This document shows positions 17,264 through 25,086 of a stretch of DNA of 64,000 nt, piece after piece. The stretch lies in the NCBI RefSeq assembly GCF_021654795.1, contig NZ_AP025344.1, positions 5,208,501-5,272,500 on the forward strand. The letters are read 5' to 3'. The notes under the pieces are model-generated. The model worked only from the letters and a program-made list of their open reading frames with translations, was not told the DNA's origin and did no database searches. Numbering within the stretch: the stretch's first letter is position 1; every line of letters begins with the position of its first letter. The position numbers were made by a program, and so were the translations under genes. The DNA comes from Paenibacillus dendritiformis (GTDB lineage: Bacteria; Bacillota; Bacilli; Paenibacillales; Paenibacillaceae).

Positions 17264-18256
17264 TTATGATTGCAACACTTGGTCGATGTCGGCCAATTCT
17301 TCCGCCGTGAACGCCGACTGCTCCAGCGCCTTCACGTTTTCTTCGATCTGGCTGACCCGGCTTGCGCCAATGAGAGCGGAAGTGACCTTTCCGTCGCGCA
17401 GTACCCAGGCAAGGGCCATCTGGGCAAGCGACTGGCCTCGACCTTCCGCGATCTCATGCAGTCGGCGGATCTTGGCAATAACTTGTTCCGACACTTCTTC
17501 CTCTTTTAAAAATCCGGATGCCTTTTTGGCTCGGGAATCTTCCGGGATCCCGCGGAGATAACGATTCGTCAACAGACCTTGCTGTAGTGGACAAAATGCG
17601 ATGCTGCCAACGCCATGTTCCTCCAGCACGCCTTGAAGTCCATCCTCGATCCAGCGGTTGAGCATCGAGTAAGACGGCTGATGAATGAGGAGCGGGGTCC
17701 CCAATTCCTTCAAAATCCGGATCGCTTCGCTGGTCTGCTCCCTGTCATATGAGGAAATGCCCACATACAGCGCCTTCCCTTGGCGGACAACTTGGTCGAG
17801 GGCCATCATCGTCTCTTCCAGCGGCGTATCCGGATCCGGACGGTGCGAATAGAAGATATCGACATAGTCCAGTCCCATCCGTTTCAGGCTTTGATCAAGG
17901 CTGGCGATGAGATATTTTCTCGATCCCCATTCGCCGTACGGGCCCTCCCACATGTAGTAGCCGGCTTTGGTCGAGATGATCATTTCATCCCGGTATGGAC
18001 GGAAATCCTCCTTCAGCATTTGCCCGAACATAAGCTCCGCGGAGCCGGCGGGCGGACCATAATTGTTCGCCAGATCAAAATGCGTTATCCCCAGATCGAA
18101 CGCGCGGCGCAGCATAGCCCGTCCGTTCTCGAATGAATCGATGCCTCCGAAATTATGCCATAGCCCCAGCGAAATCGCGGGCAGCTTCAAGCCCGAACGG
18201 CCGCAGCGCCGGTAGACCATCGAATCATAACGGGTGGAGTCTGCTTGATATACCAT
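17264..18256 (-). CDS. Aldo/keto reductase (YghZ-like)
   Basis: This NADPH-dependent aldo/keto reductase has the catalytic tetrad visible: Asp in FDLANNYG, Tyr in NNYGPP, Lys in STKAGY and His in YSHRPD. The motif order and NFGG near the N-terminus resemble the L-glyceraldehyde-3-phosphate reductase group. I choose the ATG at 18256 (330 residues) because GGGAGAG lies upstream within the possible longer N-terminus. It appears monocistronic. The physiological substrate is unknown. Confidence 0.88.
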   Translation of the reverse strand: MVYQADSTRYDSMVYRRCGRSGLKLPAISLGLWHNFGGIDSFENGRAMLRRAFDLGITHFDLANNYGPPAGSAELMFGQMLKEDFRPYRDEMIISTKAGYYMWEGPYGEWGSRKYLIASLDQSLKRMGLDYVDIFYSHRPDPDTPLEETMMALDQVVRQGKALYVGISSYDREQTSEAIRILKELGTPLLIHQPSYSMLNRWIEDGLQGVLEEHGVGSIAFCPLQQGLLTNRYLRGIPEDSRAKKASGFLKEEEVSEQVIAKIRRLHEIAEGRGQSLAQMALAWVLRDGKVTSALIGASRVSQIEENVKALEQSAFTAEELADIDQVLQS

Positions 18257-18510
18257 ATCCCACTTCTCTCCCTTCATGGAGCCGCCAAGGATGGAAGCTC
18301 GTTCCTCACCTTATTATACCTTTTCTTCCCCCGGTGCGCCTCCTGACTTTGGCGGGGATAAGGAGGGGCGGCCAGAACCATATTAATAACACATTCGATG
18401 GGAAGAGTCCGTCCGGCTATGCCGGGCAGACCGGCAAGGTTGTGCGGCGTCCTGTCGAATGACGTGTGTAATCGCCCTTATTTTCCATCATCATGAAGGA
18501 GGATGAGCCG

Positions 18511-18615
18511 ATGACCTCTCCGAAGCACCGGCGTGTCAATGCGGACAAAATCCGCAAACAAACTCCGCACTCCCACGGCAAAGTGAAATCGTTCCGCGAG
18601 CTGGCCGAGGAGTAG
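18511..18615 (+). CDS. Very small protein, 34 residues, unknown
   Basis: An ideal ribosome site AAGGAGG lies eight bases before ATG. The open frame encodes 34 residues: a basic, histidine- and lysine-rich protein (starts MTSPKHRRVNADK, ends FRELAEE). It has no membrane segment. The codons match the moderate GC of the neighbourhood. I do not recognise it; the strong initiation signal is the main support. Confidence 0.6.
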   Translation: MTSPKHRRVNADKIRKQTPHSHGKVKSFRELAEE

Positions 18616-18775
18616 CACGGCATGGGACAGACATCTCCGGGCGGAAGCCCTGGCGGGATGTCTTCCTACCCCTTCGCTTCGGTGATCGGGCAAGATGACC
18701 TGACTCCACCGAATGAACGGGATCCTCCTTGGGCAAACTAAGATCATGCAATTATGTGTCAAGGGGATGAGTAAC

Positions 18776-19000
18776 ATGCATACGGCACTAAGTCTCGCTT
18801 TTATTACAATCTATGTCTTTATGGGCGTGACGATATTTAGATCGCTTTTCAAGCTAAAAGCAAAATCCGAATGCGATGATGAGGCTTCCATCCTCGAATG
18901 CGACAAACAAGTGGTTCATTTGTTGGCCATGTTTATGATATGGGGCGTTTCCCTTATCTTTATTATTTGGTTTGCGCTGCATTTCTCTTTTCCCAAGTAA
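18776..19000 (+). CDS. Small two-helix membrane protein, unknown
   Basis: This 74-residue protein has two hydrophobic helices (about residues 3-22 and 46-68) joined by a short acidic-basic loop that contains two cysteines (SECDDEASILECD). The start follows AAGGGG with nine-base spacing. A good terminator follows at 19036-19060. No family recognised. Confidence 0.6.
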   Translation: MHTALSLAFITIYVFMGVTIFRSLFKLKAKSECDDEASILECDKQVVHLLAMFMIWGVSLIFIIWFALHFSFPK

Positions 19001-19035
19001 AAGAATGAGGTATCTGGCTTGCAGAGTATATGTAA

Positions 19036-19060
19036 AAAAAACTCCGTCACCGGAGTTTTT
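19036..19060. terminator. Hairpin terminator, A- and T-flanked
   Basis: AAACTCCG pairs with CGGAGTTT around TCAC, with an A run before and a T run after. It can end the small membrane gene on the plus strand and the iolR transcript on the minus strand. Confidence 0.8.
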
Positions 19061-19062
19061 TG

Positions 19063-19179
19063 CTTGATAGCGGTCGCTGTTAGGCACATCGAATGCCTCC
19101 ACCATCGCTTCGGGCACGTCCAGCAGTTGTCTCAATTCTTGTTCCGGCCCTCGATAACATCAAAACCCAGCAATGGCAT
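19063..19179 (-). pseudogene. Truncated and frameshifted tautomerase remnant
   Basis: Directly after iolR, an ATG (19179) opens a frame reading MPLLGFDVIEGRNK, which has the tautomerase-family Pro after Met and the VIEGR strand. A one-base shift then leads to LRQLLDVPEAMVEAFDVP and NSDRYQ, the expected next helix and loop of the same family. After DRYQ the gene is cut off by the terminator hairpin. An intact member would be about 125 residues; fewer than 50 codons remain. Identification is by motif memory, not a search. Confidence 0.6.
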
Positions 19180-19182
19180 AGG

Positions 19183-19962
19183 TTATATCCCCTTTGTCCC
19201 CGATTCCTGTTCCGCCGCAAGGACGGCAATTCCGTGTTCGTCGCAGTACTCTTGGTATTCCTTCGGGAGCGGCTGCGAAGTAATCAGCGTGTCGACCTTG
19301 TCGAACGGGGCATAGGTCAACAGCGTCGAGCGCCCGAATTTGGAGGCATCGGCCAGCAAGTAGACCTGCTGCGCCTTGTCTACGATTTTCTTCTTAATCT
19401 CGTATTCCAAAATATCCGAGTTCGTCAATCCGCTCTCAATCGAAACGCCTGTAGCCGCCATAAACGCCTTGTTGATATTGTATTTGTCGAGAATATGAAG
19501 GCTGTCGTTGCCGACGAACGATTTCGTATCCCGCTTATAGCAATTGCCGACCGTCAAGAGCGTGATATGCTCCAGATTCGCTGCGGCATTGATAATGTCA
19601 AGACTATTCGTCAAAATGGTCAGCTTCGGCACTCGCGGCAAATGCTCCACGATACTGCGCGTCGTCGTGCCGGAATCGATATATATCAGTTCATTTCCTT
19701 CCACAAATTGAGCCGCGCATTTGGCAATGGCCGTCTTCGCCGATGAATTCCTAATATCCCGGTTCTCAAACGGAACCAAATGGCTGGACATCGAAGTGAC
19801 GCCGCCATAGACCTTCTGGATTGCCCCCTTATCCAAAATATTGTTAATATCACGGCGAATCGTGTTTTTCGAAACATTGAAGTGCTCGCACAGCTCGTCC
19901 AACGAGACTGTTCCCACGGAATGGATGTAGTCTTCGATATCCTGCAGCCGTTTCTCCCGCAT
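19183..19962 (-). CDS. iolR: DeoR-family repressor of inositol genes
   Basis: This 259-residue regulator has an N-terminal DeoR winged helix (MREKRLQDIEDYIHSVGTVS, then LCEHFNVSKNTIRRDINNIL) and a sugar-phosphate sensor domain (YIDSGTTTRSIVEHLP). The start at 19962 is fixed by GGGGGAGGAG. It is divergent from iolA-iolC-iolJ. The shared region holds four matches to the Bacillus subtilis IolR 11-mer consensus, two of them within its own promoter, so autoregulation and control of the iol genes are likely. In Bacillus the inducer is a phosphorylated inositol breakdown intermediate made by IolC. Confidence 0.82.
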   Translation of the reverse strand: MREKRLQDIEDYIHSVGTVSLDELCEHFNVSKNTIRRDINNILDKGAIQKVYGGVTSMSSHLVPFENRDIRNSSAKTAIAKCAAQFVEGNELIYIDSGTTTRSIVEHLPRVPKLTILTNSLDIINAAANLEHITLLTVGNCYKRDTKSFVGNDSLHILDKYNINKAFMAATGVSIESGLTNSDILEYEIKKKIVDKAQQVYLLADASKFGRSTLLTYAPFDKVDTLITSQPLPKEYQEYCDEHGIAVLAAEQESGTKGI

Positions 19963-19993
19963 CGGCTCCTCCCCCTTATTCTTTTTTACAAAA

Positions 19994-20022
19994 AATATAA
20001 CACATAACCAATAGTTAATCAA
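19994..20022 (-). promoter_or_regulatory. Promoter of iolR
   Basis: On the minus strand TTGATT (complement of 20017-20022) and TATATT (complement of 19994-19999) are separated by 17 bases. The tandem operator 20005-20026 overlaps it. Confidence 0.55.
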
Positions 20023-20026
20023 TAAT
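20005..20026. promoter_or_regulatory. Tandem IolR-type operator
   Basis: Two directly adjacent 11-mers, TAACCAATAGT (20005-20015) and TAATCAATAAT (20016-20026), both match the WRAYCAADARD consensus described for B. subtilis IolR at every position. They cover the iolR promoter. Confidence 0.6.
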
Positions 20027-20089
20027 TGACAAACTTACATACTAAAAAACCACTTTGAAACCGATTTACGATTCAATATAATCATAAAA

Positions 20090-20156
20090 TGACCAAAAAA
20101 GGGTTTGACAATAACTCACATCGGGATTAATATGTACTCAAAAGATAACCAAGAAA
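20090..20156. promoter_or_regulatory. IolR-type operators flanking the iolA promoter
   Basis: TGACCAAAAAA (20090-20100) lies just upstream of the iolA -35, and TAACCAAGAAA (20146-20156) lies downstream of its -10. Both fit the 11-base consensus fully. Confidence 0.55.
20105..20133 (+). promoter_or_regulatory. Sigma-A promoter of iolA-iolC-iolJ
   Basis: TTGACA (20105-20110), a 17-base spacer and TAATAT (20128-20133) form a near-consensus promoter. The leader to iolA is about 170 bases. Confidence 0.8.
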
Positions 20157-20312
20157 TGATACGAGTTCATCAAAATAATAACCATATCTACAGGCATAAT
20201 TCAAAGCACTTGTTTTTATTTTTGTTTTGCACGTCTTTCGAAAGCGCCTTCTTTTTGATGGATCTGTCGGTTTCTTGGATATCTATGATCTGCAATATGG
20301 AGGAGGAGCACC

Positions 20313-21776
20313 ATGAACGAGATCCGAAGAATCAAGAACTACATCAACGGCGAATGGGTAGAAAGCAGCACGGCCCAGTATGAAAGCGTATATAATCCGG
20401 CTACCAAGGAAGTGATAGCGCAGGTTCCCCTGTCGACGAGAGCCGAGTTGGATGCGGCGGCAGCCGCCGCGGCGAAGGCATTCGAGGAATGGAAAAACGT
20501 AGCTGTTCCCCGCCGGGCCCGAATTCTTTTCCGCTACCAACAGTTGCTCATGGAGCATCGGGAAGAGCTGGCGCGCCTGATTACGATCGAAAACGGCAAA
20601 AACCTTACGGAAGCGCGCGGCGAGGTGCAGCGCGGCATTGAAAATGTCGAGTTCGCCGCCGGAGCGCCCACGCTGATGATGGGAGACTCCCTTTCCTCCA
20701 TTGCGACGGACGTAGAAGCGGCGAACTACCGGTATCCGATCGGCGTCATCGGCGGCATCGCGCCATTCAACTTCCCGATGATGGTGCCATGCTGGATGTT
20801 CCCGATGGCGATCGCGCTCGGGAATACGTTCATCCTCAAGCCTTCGGAGAGAACGCCGCTCCTGACGGAGAAATTGGTGGAACTGTTCACGGAAGCCGGG
20901 CTGCCAAAAGGCGTCTTCAACGTCGTCTATGGCGCGCATGACGTGGTGAACGGCATCCTCGAGCATCCAGACGTCAAAGCGGTATCCTTCGTCGGATCCA
21001 AGCCGGTAGGCGAATATGTGTATAAAAAAGGAAGCGAGAACCTGAAGCGCGTACAAGCGTTGACCGGAGCAAAAAACCATACCATTGTCCTGAAGGATGC
21101 GAATCTGGAAGAGACGGTGACGAATGTCATCTCCGCCGCCTTCGGATCTGCCGGCGAACGATGCATGGCTTGCGCCGTCGTAACGGTCGAGGAGGACATT
21201 GCCGACGAGTTCATCGCGCTGCTGCGCGAACGCGCGGCCGGCATCAAAATCGGCAACGGCCTCGATGACGGCGTGTTCCTCGGACCCGTTATCCGTGAAG
21301 AAAATTTGAAGCGGACCCATCAGTATATCGAGAAAGGAATCGAGGAAGGCGCCAACCTGCTGTGTGACGGCCGCGAATCGGTTTCGGAGGACGGTTATTT
21401 TGTCGGGCCGACCATTTTCGACCAAGTTACGACCGAGATGACGATTTGGAAGGAAGAAATTTTTGCTCCGGTGCTCTCGATCATTCGCGTCAAAAATTTG
21501 AAGGAAGCGATCGAGATCGCCAATCAATCGGAGTTCGCCAACGGGGCGTGCCTGTTCACGACCAATGCGTCCGCCATCCGGTACTTCCGCGAAAATATCG
21601 ATGCCGGCATGCTCGGAATCAATCTGGGCGTCCCTGCGCCGATGGCCTTCTTCCCATTCTCGGGCTGGAAATCGTCGTTCTACGGCACCTTGCACGCGAA
21701 CGGCAAGGACAGCGTCGATTTCTACACGAGAAAGAAAGTCGTGACGGCACGATATCCAAAACCTGCATTTGAATAA
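20313..21776 (+). CDS. iolA: Methylmalonate-semialdehyde/malonate-semialdehyde dehydrogenase (CoA-acylating)
   Basis: The 487-residue aldehyde dehydrogenase converts malonate semialdehyde to acetyl-CoA, CO2 and NADH at the end of myo-inositol breakdown. It has the MMSDH features: APFNFPMMVPCWMFP in the cofactor region, FVGSKPVGEYV and the catalytic cysteine in GERCMA (near residue 286). GGAGGAGGAG precedes ATG. It opens a three-gene operon with iolC and iolJ, the late steps of the pathway. The earlier iol genes (iolB, D, E, G) are not in this window. Confidence 0.93.
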   Translation: MNEIRRIKNYINGEWVESSTAQYESVYNPATKEVIAQVPLSTRAELDAAAAAAAKAFEEWKNVAVPRRARILFRYQQLLMEHREELARLITIENGKNLTEARGEVQRGIENVEFAAGAPTLMMGDSLSSIATDVEAANYRYPIGVIGGIAPFNFPMMVPCWMFPMAIALGNTFILKPSERTPLLTEKLVELFTEAGLPKGVFNVVYGAHDVVNGILEHPDVKAVSFVGSKPVGEYVYKKGSENLKRVQALTGAKNHTIVLKDANLEETVTNVISAAFGSAGERCMACAVVTVEEDIADEFIALLRERAAGIKIGNGLDDGVFLGPVIREENLKRTHQYIEKGIEEGANLLCDGRESVSEDGYFVGPTIFDQVTTEMTIWKEEIFAPVLSIIRVKNLKEAIEIANQSEFANGACLFTTNASAIRYFRENIDAGMLGINLGVPAPMAFFPFSGWKSSFYGTLHANGKDSVDFYTRKKVVTARYPKPAFE

Positions 21777-21818
21777 AGCCGGTTCTGCATTTTTAGATCA
21801 AAAAAAGGAGTCCTTGCT

Positions 21819-22793
21819 ATGCCTCATGCCATGGATAACACCAAGAAGTACGATATTATCGCCATTGGTCGCGCCTGTCTTGATTTGAATGCAGTGGAAT
21901 ATAACCGTCCGATGGAAGAGACGATGACCTTCTCCAAATATGTCGGCGGCTCCCCCGCGAACATCGCGATCGGAAGCGCCAAGCTGGGCTTGAAAGCCGG
22001 GTTCATCGGCAAAATTCCCGACGATCAGCATGGGCGGTTCATTCGAAATTACATGACCGGCGCGGGCGTCGACACTTCCCATATGGTGTCCGATACGGAA
22101 GGCCGCAAAGCCGGACTGGCCTTCACGGAGATTAAAAGCCCGGAAGAATGCAGCATCCTGATGTACCGCGACAACGTGGCCGATCTGTATCTGAAGCCCG
22201 AAGAAGTGAGCGAAGCTTATATTCAACAAGCGAAGACGCTGCTGGTATCCGGCACCGCGCTGGCGCAAAGCCCGTCCCGGGAAGCGGTCCTGCAAGCGAT
22301 TCATTATGCCAAAAAGCATGAGATTGAGATTATCTTCGAATTGGATTACCGCCCTTATACCTGGACATCGGTCCACGAGACATCCGTGTACTATACGCTG
22401 GTCGCGGAGCAAGCGGATATCGTCATCGGAACGCGGGACGAGTTCGACGTAATGGAGAACCGCAAGGGCGAGAATGAAGCGACGGTTCAATATCTGTTCC
22501 GGCACAAGCCGAAGCTGATTGTCATCAAGCACGGCGTGGAAGGCTCCTATGCGTATACGAAATCCGGCGAGGTGTACCGCGGGCGAGCCTATAAGAGCAA
22601 GGTGCTGAAAACATTCGGCGCAGGGGATTCCTATGCCGCGGCCTTCCTCTACGCCCTGCTGTCCGGCAAAGATATCGAAACCGCTCTCCAATACGGCAGC
22701 GCTTCGGCTGCGATTGTCGTCAGCCGGCACAGTTCCTCCGAAGCGATGCCATCGGTTGAGGAGATTGAGGCGCTTATCCGTGCCAACGCGTAA
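21819..22793 (+). CDS. iolC: 5-dehydro-2-deoxygluconokinase
   Basis: This 324-residue PfkB-family kinase phosphorylates 2-deoxy-5-keto-D-gluconate. The N-terminal GRACLDLN and GGSPANIA substrate strands and the C-terminal anion-hole motif KTFGAGDSYAAAFL with the catalytic Asp are present. AAAGGAG precedes ATG. Its product is the substrate of IolJ, encoded next, and in Bacillus also the inducer of IolR. Confidence 0.92.
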   Translation: MPHAMDNTKKYDIIAIGRACLDLNAVEYNRPMEETMTFSKYVGGSPANIAIGSAKLGLKAGFIGKIPDDQHGRFIRNYMTGAGVDTSHMVSDTEGRKAGLAFTEIKSPEECSILMYRDNVADLYLKPEEVSEAYIQQAKTLLVSGTALAQSPSREAVLQAIHYAKKHEIEIIFELDYRPYTWTSVHETSVYYTLVAEQADIVIGTRDEFDVMENRKGENEATVQYLFRHKPKLIVIKHGVEGSYAYTKSGEVYRGRAYKSKVLKTFGAGDSYAAAFLYALLSGKDIETALQYGSASAAIVVSRHSSSEAMPSVEEIEALIRANA

Positions 22794-22842
22794 TCAGAAG
22801 GAGCCTTGCGGAAACTATATATAGGCAAAAAGGGGAACAAGA

Positions 22843-23697
22843 ATGACATTCGTACCGATGACAGAGATGCTGCAACGCGCTCTGAAGGAAAACTATGCCG
22901 TAGGGCAGTTCAATATCAATGGTCTGCTGTGGGTACAAGCCATTTTGCAGGCGGCGGAGGAAGCCCGGTCTCCTGTCATATTGGCGGCCTCCGATCGCTT
23001 GATCGAGTATCTGGGCGGATTCGCCACCATCGCATCCATGTTGAAAGCGGTGAAGGAAGAGCTGGAGATTACCGTGCCGGTCGCGCTTCATCTCGATCAT
23101 GGCTCCAGCTTCTCCCGCTGCGTGCAAGCGATTGATGCCGGGTTCAGTTCGGTCATGTATGATGGCTCCCACCTGCCGATTCAAGACAATATCGCCAATA
23201 CGCATAAGGTAACCGCTTACGCCCATGCTCACGGCGTATCCGTCGAGGCTGAGGTCGGCTCGGTCGGAGGAATGGAGGATGGACTCGTCGGCGGGATACG
23301 GTATGCCGATCTGTCCGAATGCGAGCGCCTGGTCAGAGAGGCCGGCGTCGATGCCCTCGCCCCCGCGCTCGGCTCCGTTCACGGCAAGTATCAAGGCGAG
23401 CCCGTGCTCGGCTTCAAGGAGATGCAAGCCATTGCGGAAGCGGTGCGCATTCCGCTCGTGCTTCACGGCGCATCCGGCATTCCCCTCCCGCAATTGAAGC
23501 GGGCGATTGAACTGGGGCACGCCAAAGTGAACTACAATACGGAGCTGGTGACGGCTTGGGCCGAAGCAGTCAGAACGGTGATGGAAGAGAACCCGTCTCT
23601 GTGCGAGCCTAGAGCGATCATGATGCCTGCCAAGGAAGCATTGGTTGCCAAAGTGAAGGAAAAGATAAACGAATTGGGCTCTGCCGGCAAAGCGTAG
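22843..23697 (+). CDS. iolJ: 6-phospho-5-dehydro-2-deoxy-D-gluconate aldolase (class II)
   Basis: This is a 284-residue zinc-dependent class II aldolase of the fructose-bisphosphate aldolase family. Zinc-binding histidines are seen in VALHLDHGSS, in GSVHGKYQG and in LVLHGASGIP; the catalytic Asp is in LDHG. Operon position after iolC indicates cleavage of the IolC product into dihydroxyacetone phosphate and malonate semialdehyde, the latter used by IolA. AAAGGGG precedes the ATG. Confidence 0.9.
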   Translation: MTFVPMTEMLQRALKENYAVGQFNINGLLWVQAILQAAEEARSPVILAASDRLIEYLGGFATIASMLKAVKEELEITVPVALHLDHGSSFSRCVQAIDAGFSSVMYDGSHLPIQDNIANTHKVTAYAHAHGVSVEAEVGSVGGMEDGLVGGIRYADLSECERLVREAGVDALAPALGSVHGKYQGEPVLGFKEMQAIAEAVRIPLVLHGASGIPLPQLKRAIELGHAKVNYNTELVTAWAEAVRTVMEENPSLCEPRAIMMPAKEALVAKVKEKINELGSAGKA

Positions 23698-23764
23698 CTT
23701 CCTGCCTCTCGCCCTCTCCCCGCACCAAAATCGGAGGCCGGCCTTGCAGGACGGATCGGGCAGC

Positions 23765-23793
23765 AAAAAAACACCCCAAAAGGGTGCTTTTTT
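23765..23793. terminator. Terminator after the iol operon
   Basis: An A-flanked stem (CACCC/GGGTG around CAAAA) is followed by six T. The A run on the other side allows it to serve the convergent lipoprotein gene too. Confidence 0.8.
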
Positions 23794-23814
23794 GTGCTGC
23801 GCATGCCTGCGATT

Positions 23815-24345
23815 CTATTGAAGGGGCGTTGAGTTAAGGCACTTCAACAGGCATCTCTCCATCATAATTATTGTAGTACCAGGTAGAATACCCATCTGCT
23901 TCGTGCTCTGAGCCAGAACCTGTTTTCTCATTATAGTCCGATTGGTACGCATCATCACTTGCTTTATCCCCATCGACATTAAAGCTGATAGAGATCGCGG
24001 GTACTCTTTTGCTTTTTTTGCAAATTTATAGTTTTGAAAATATTGCCCCTCTATGACTTCCTCAAACACGCTAGGTGTTGTAGCAAACTTCCTCGTGTCC
24101 AGATATATTTCTTTCGTCTTTGTCTCCTGATATTGCTTCTTCATCGTGTATACGAATTGCAGCTCCGTTGGAGCAAACCTGACTTCCACACGATCTATTC
24201 CGCTGTAATGATCGAGCATGCGCTGCCGGAATTCATCCACAATCGGTGAAGCTACCTTTTTATAAGTCATACAACCGGCTAGCAGGACAATCGCCAGGAG
24301 TGTACAAACCCAGTAGCGCTTTTTCAAAACCCCACATCCATTCAT
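23815..24345 (-). pseudogene. Lipoprotein gene with a probable frameshift, unknown family
   Basis: The N-terminus is a clear lipoprotein signal (about residues 10-25, lipobox LLAGC). The frame is coherent to about residue 110, then runs through a T7 tract on the plus strand (24013-24019; A7 in the gene) and becomes a serine/methionine/arginine-rich tail. Adding one base in that run restores a far more natural 60-residue ending, rich in Asp and Tyr (SFNVDGDKASDDAYQSDYN, then DGYSTWYYNNYDGEMPVEVP), that stops at 23834. So this is either a real frameshift or a homopolymer error in the sequence. It follows an unknown gene by 28 bases and forms an operon with it. Confidence 0.6.
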
Positions 24346-24373
24346 TACTGCAACTCCTCAAGGTATAAAAGCG

Positions 24374-24859
24374 TCATTCGAAGTACATCAATCCGCCTTG
24401 CCACCATCCGTATTTCATTGCATCAAAATGAACCCGGTAATCGATACTATACTGGCCCTTAGATAACTCTATCGGTACAAAAGTTCCATACGTCCGCTCC
24501 GAATATAAGCTGACGTCTTCTTTAGCTGCAAGCGTCGAGTAGCTAGGACTTGCGTGTTGCAAGTTAATCATATGTTCTCTATTTTCTTCATTTCGGATGT
24601 TTTTATAAGTATCTTGAAGATCGGATTGCTTCTTCTCGATAATATTTGTTACTTCATTAATTTGCCTTATATTAGTTATATCAAAATATTGCACATTTTG
24701 ATTCATTTCTCTTTTTATCAAATACTGCATTGGCAGTATAAAAACGAGTTGAGCGGAGCCTGCGTCGGAAGCGTTCGTTGCATTCATCTCGCTGAGAATG
24801 TTGGAAATAATATTATCTTCAATAAAAATATTGTAGGCGGCATATCCTTTACTCCTCAT
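24374..24859 (-). CDS. Unknown protein paired with the lipoprotein gene
   Basis: This is a 161-residue, AT-rich gene with AAAGGAGG nine bases before ATG. The protein has one moderately hydrophobic stretch (AQLVFILPMQYLI, about residues 36-48), a coiled-coil-like middle (about 67-95) and an aromatic C-terminus (KYGWWQGGLMYFE). No signal peptide is obvious. Its base composition is clearly lower in GC than that of the iol and eut genes on either side, which suggests acquisition. I do not recognise it. Confidence 0.6.
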   Translation of the reverse strand: MRSKGYAAYNIFIEDNIISNILSEMNATNASDAGSAQLVFILPMQYLIKREMNQNVQYFDITNIRQINEVTNIIEKKQSDLQDTYKNIRNEENREHMINLQHASPSYSTLAAKEDVSLYSERTYGTFVPIELSKGQYSIDYRVHFDAMKYGWWQGGLMYFE

Positions 24860-24967
24860 TCAAAAACCCCTCCTTTAATGTAAATATTTAAGATCGAAAA
24901 GAGAAGGAGCAGCAGGCCGCTTGCGTTGAACTGCAACTGTCGAGGATTCCCCTTTCATTTTTCATGC

Positions 24968-25006
24968 AAAAAAAAGCCCCGCAGCCGATCAATCGGCCTG
25001 CGAGGC
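24968..25006 (-). terminator. Terminator of the ethanolamine operon
   Basis: On the minus strand a long stem (GCCTCGCAG...CTGCGGGGC with inner CCGAT/ATCGG) is followed by eight T. It lies about 80 bases after the eutH stop. Confidence 0.85.
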
Positions 25007-25086
25007 ATCAAATATATATATGAGAGCTCAGTATTGAGAGAAAACGTTACACAACCGAGCAGCGGCTTGCTGAGCAAGCCCGGCCT

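Noticed and set aside
20105..20383. Plus-strand frame across the iolA leader
   Set aside because: It begins inside the -35 promoter element, has no ribosome site and overlaps the iolA start.
20283..21695. 470-codon minus-strand frame opposite iolA
   Set aside because: Antisense shadow; iolA has complete dehydrogenase motifs and an excellent start signal.
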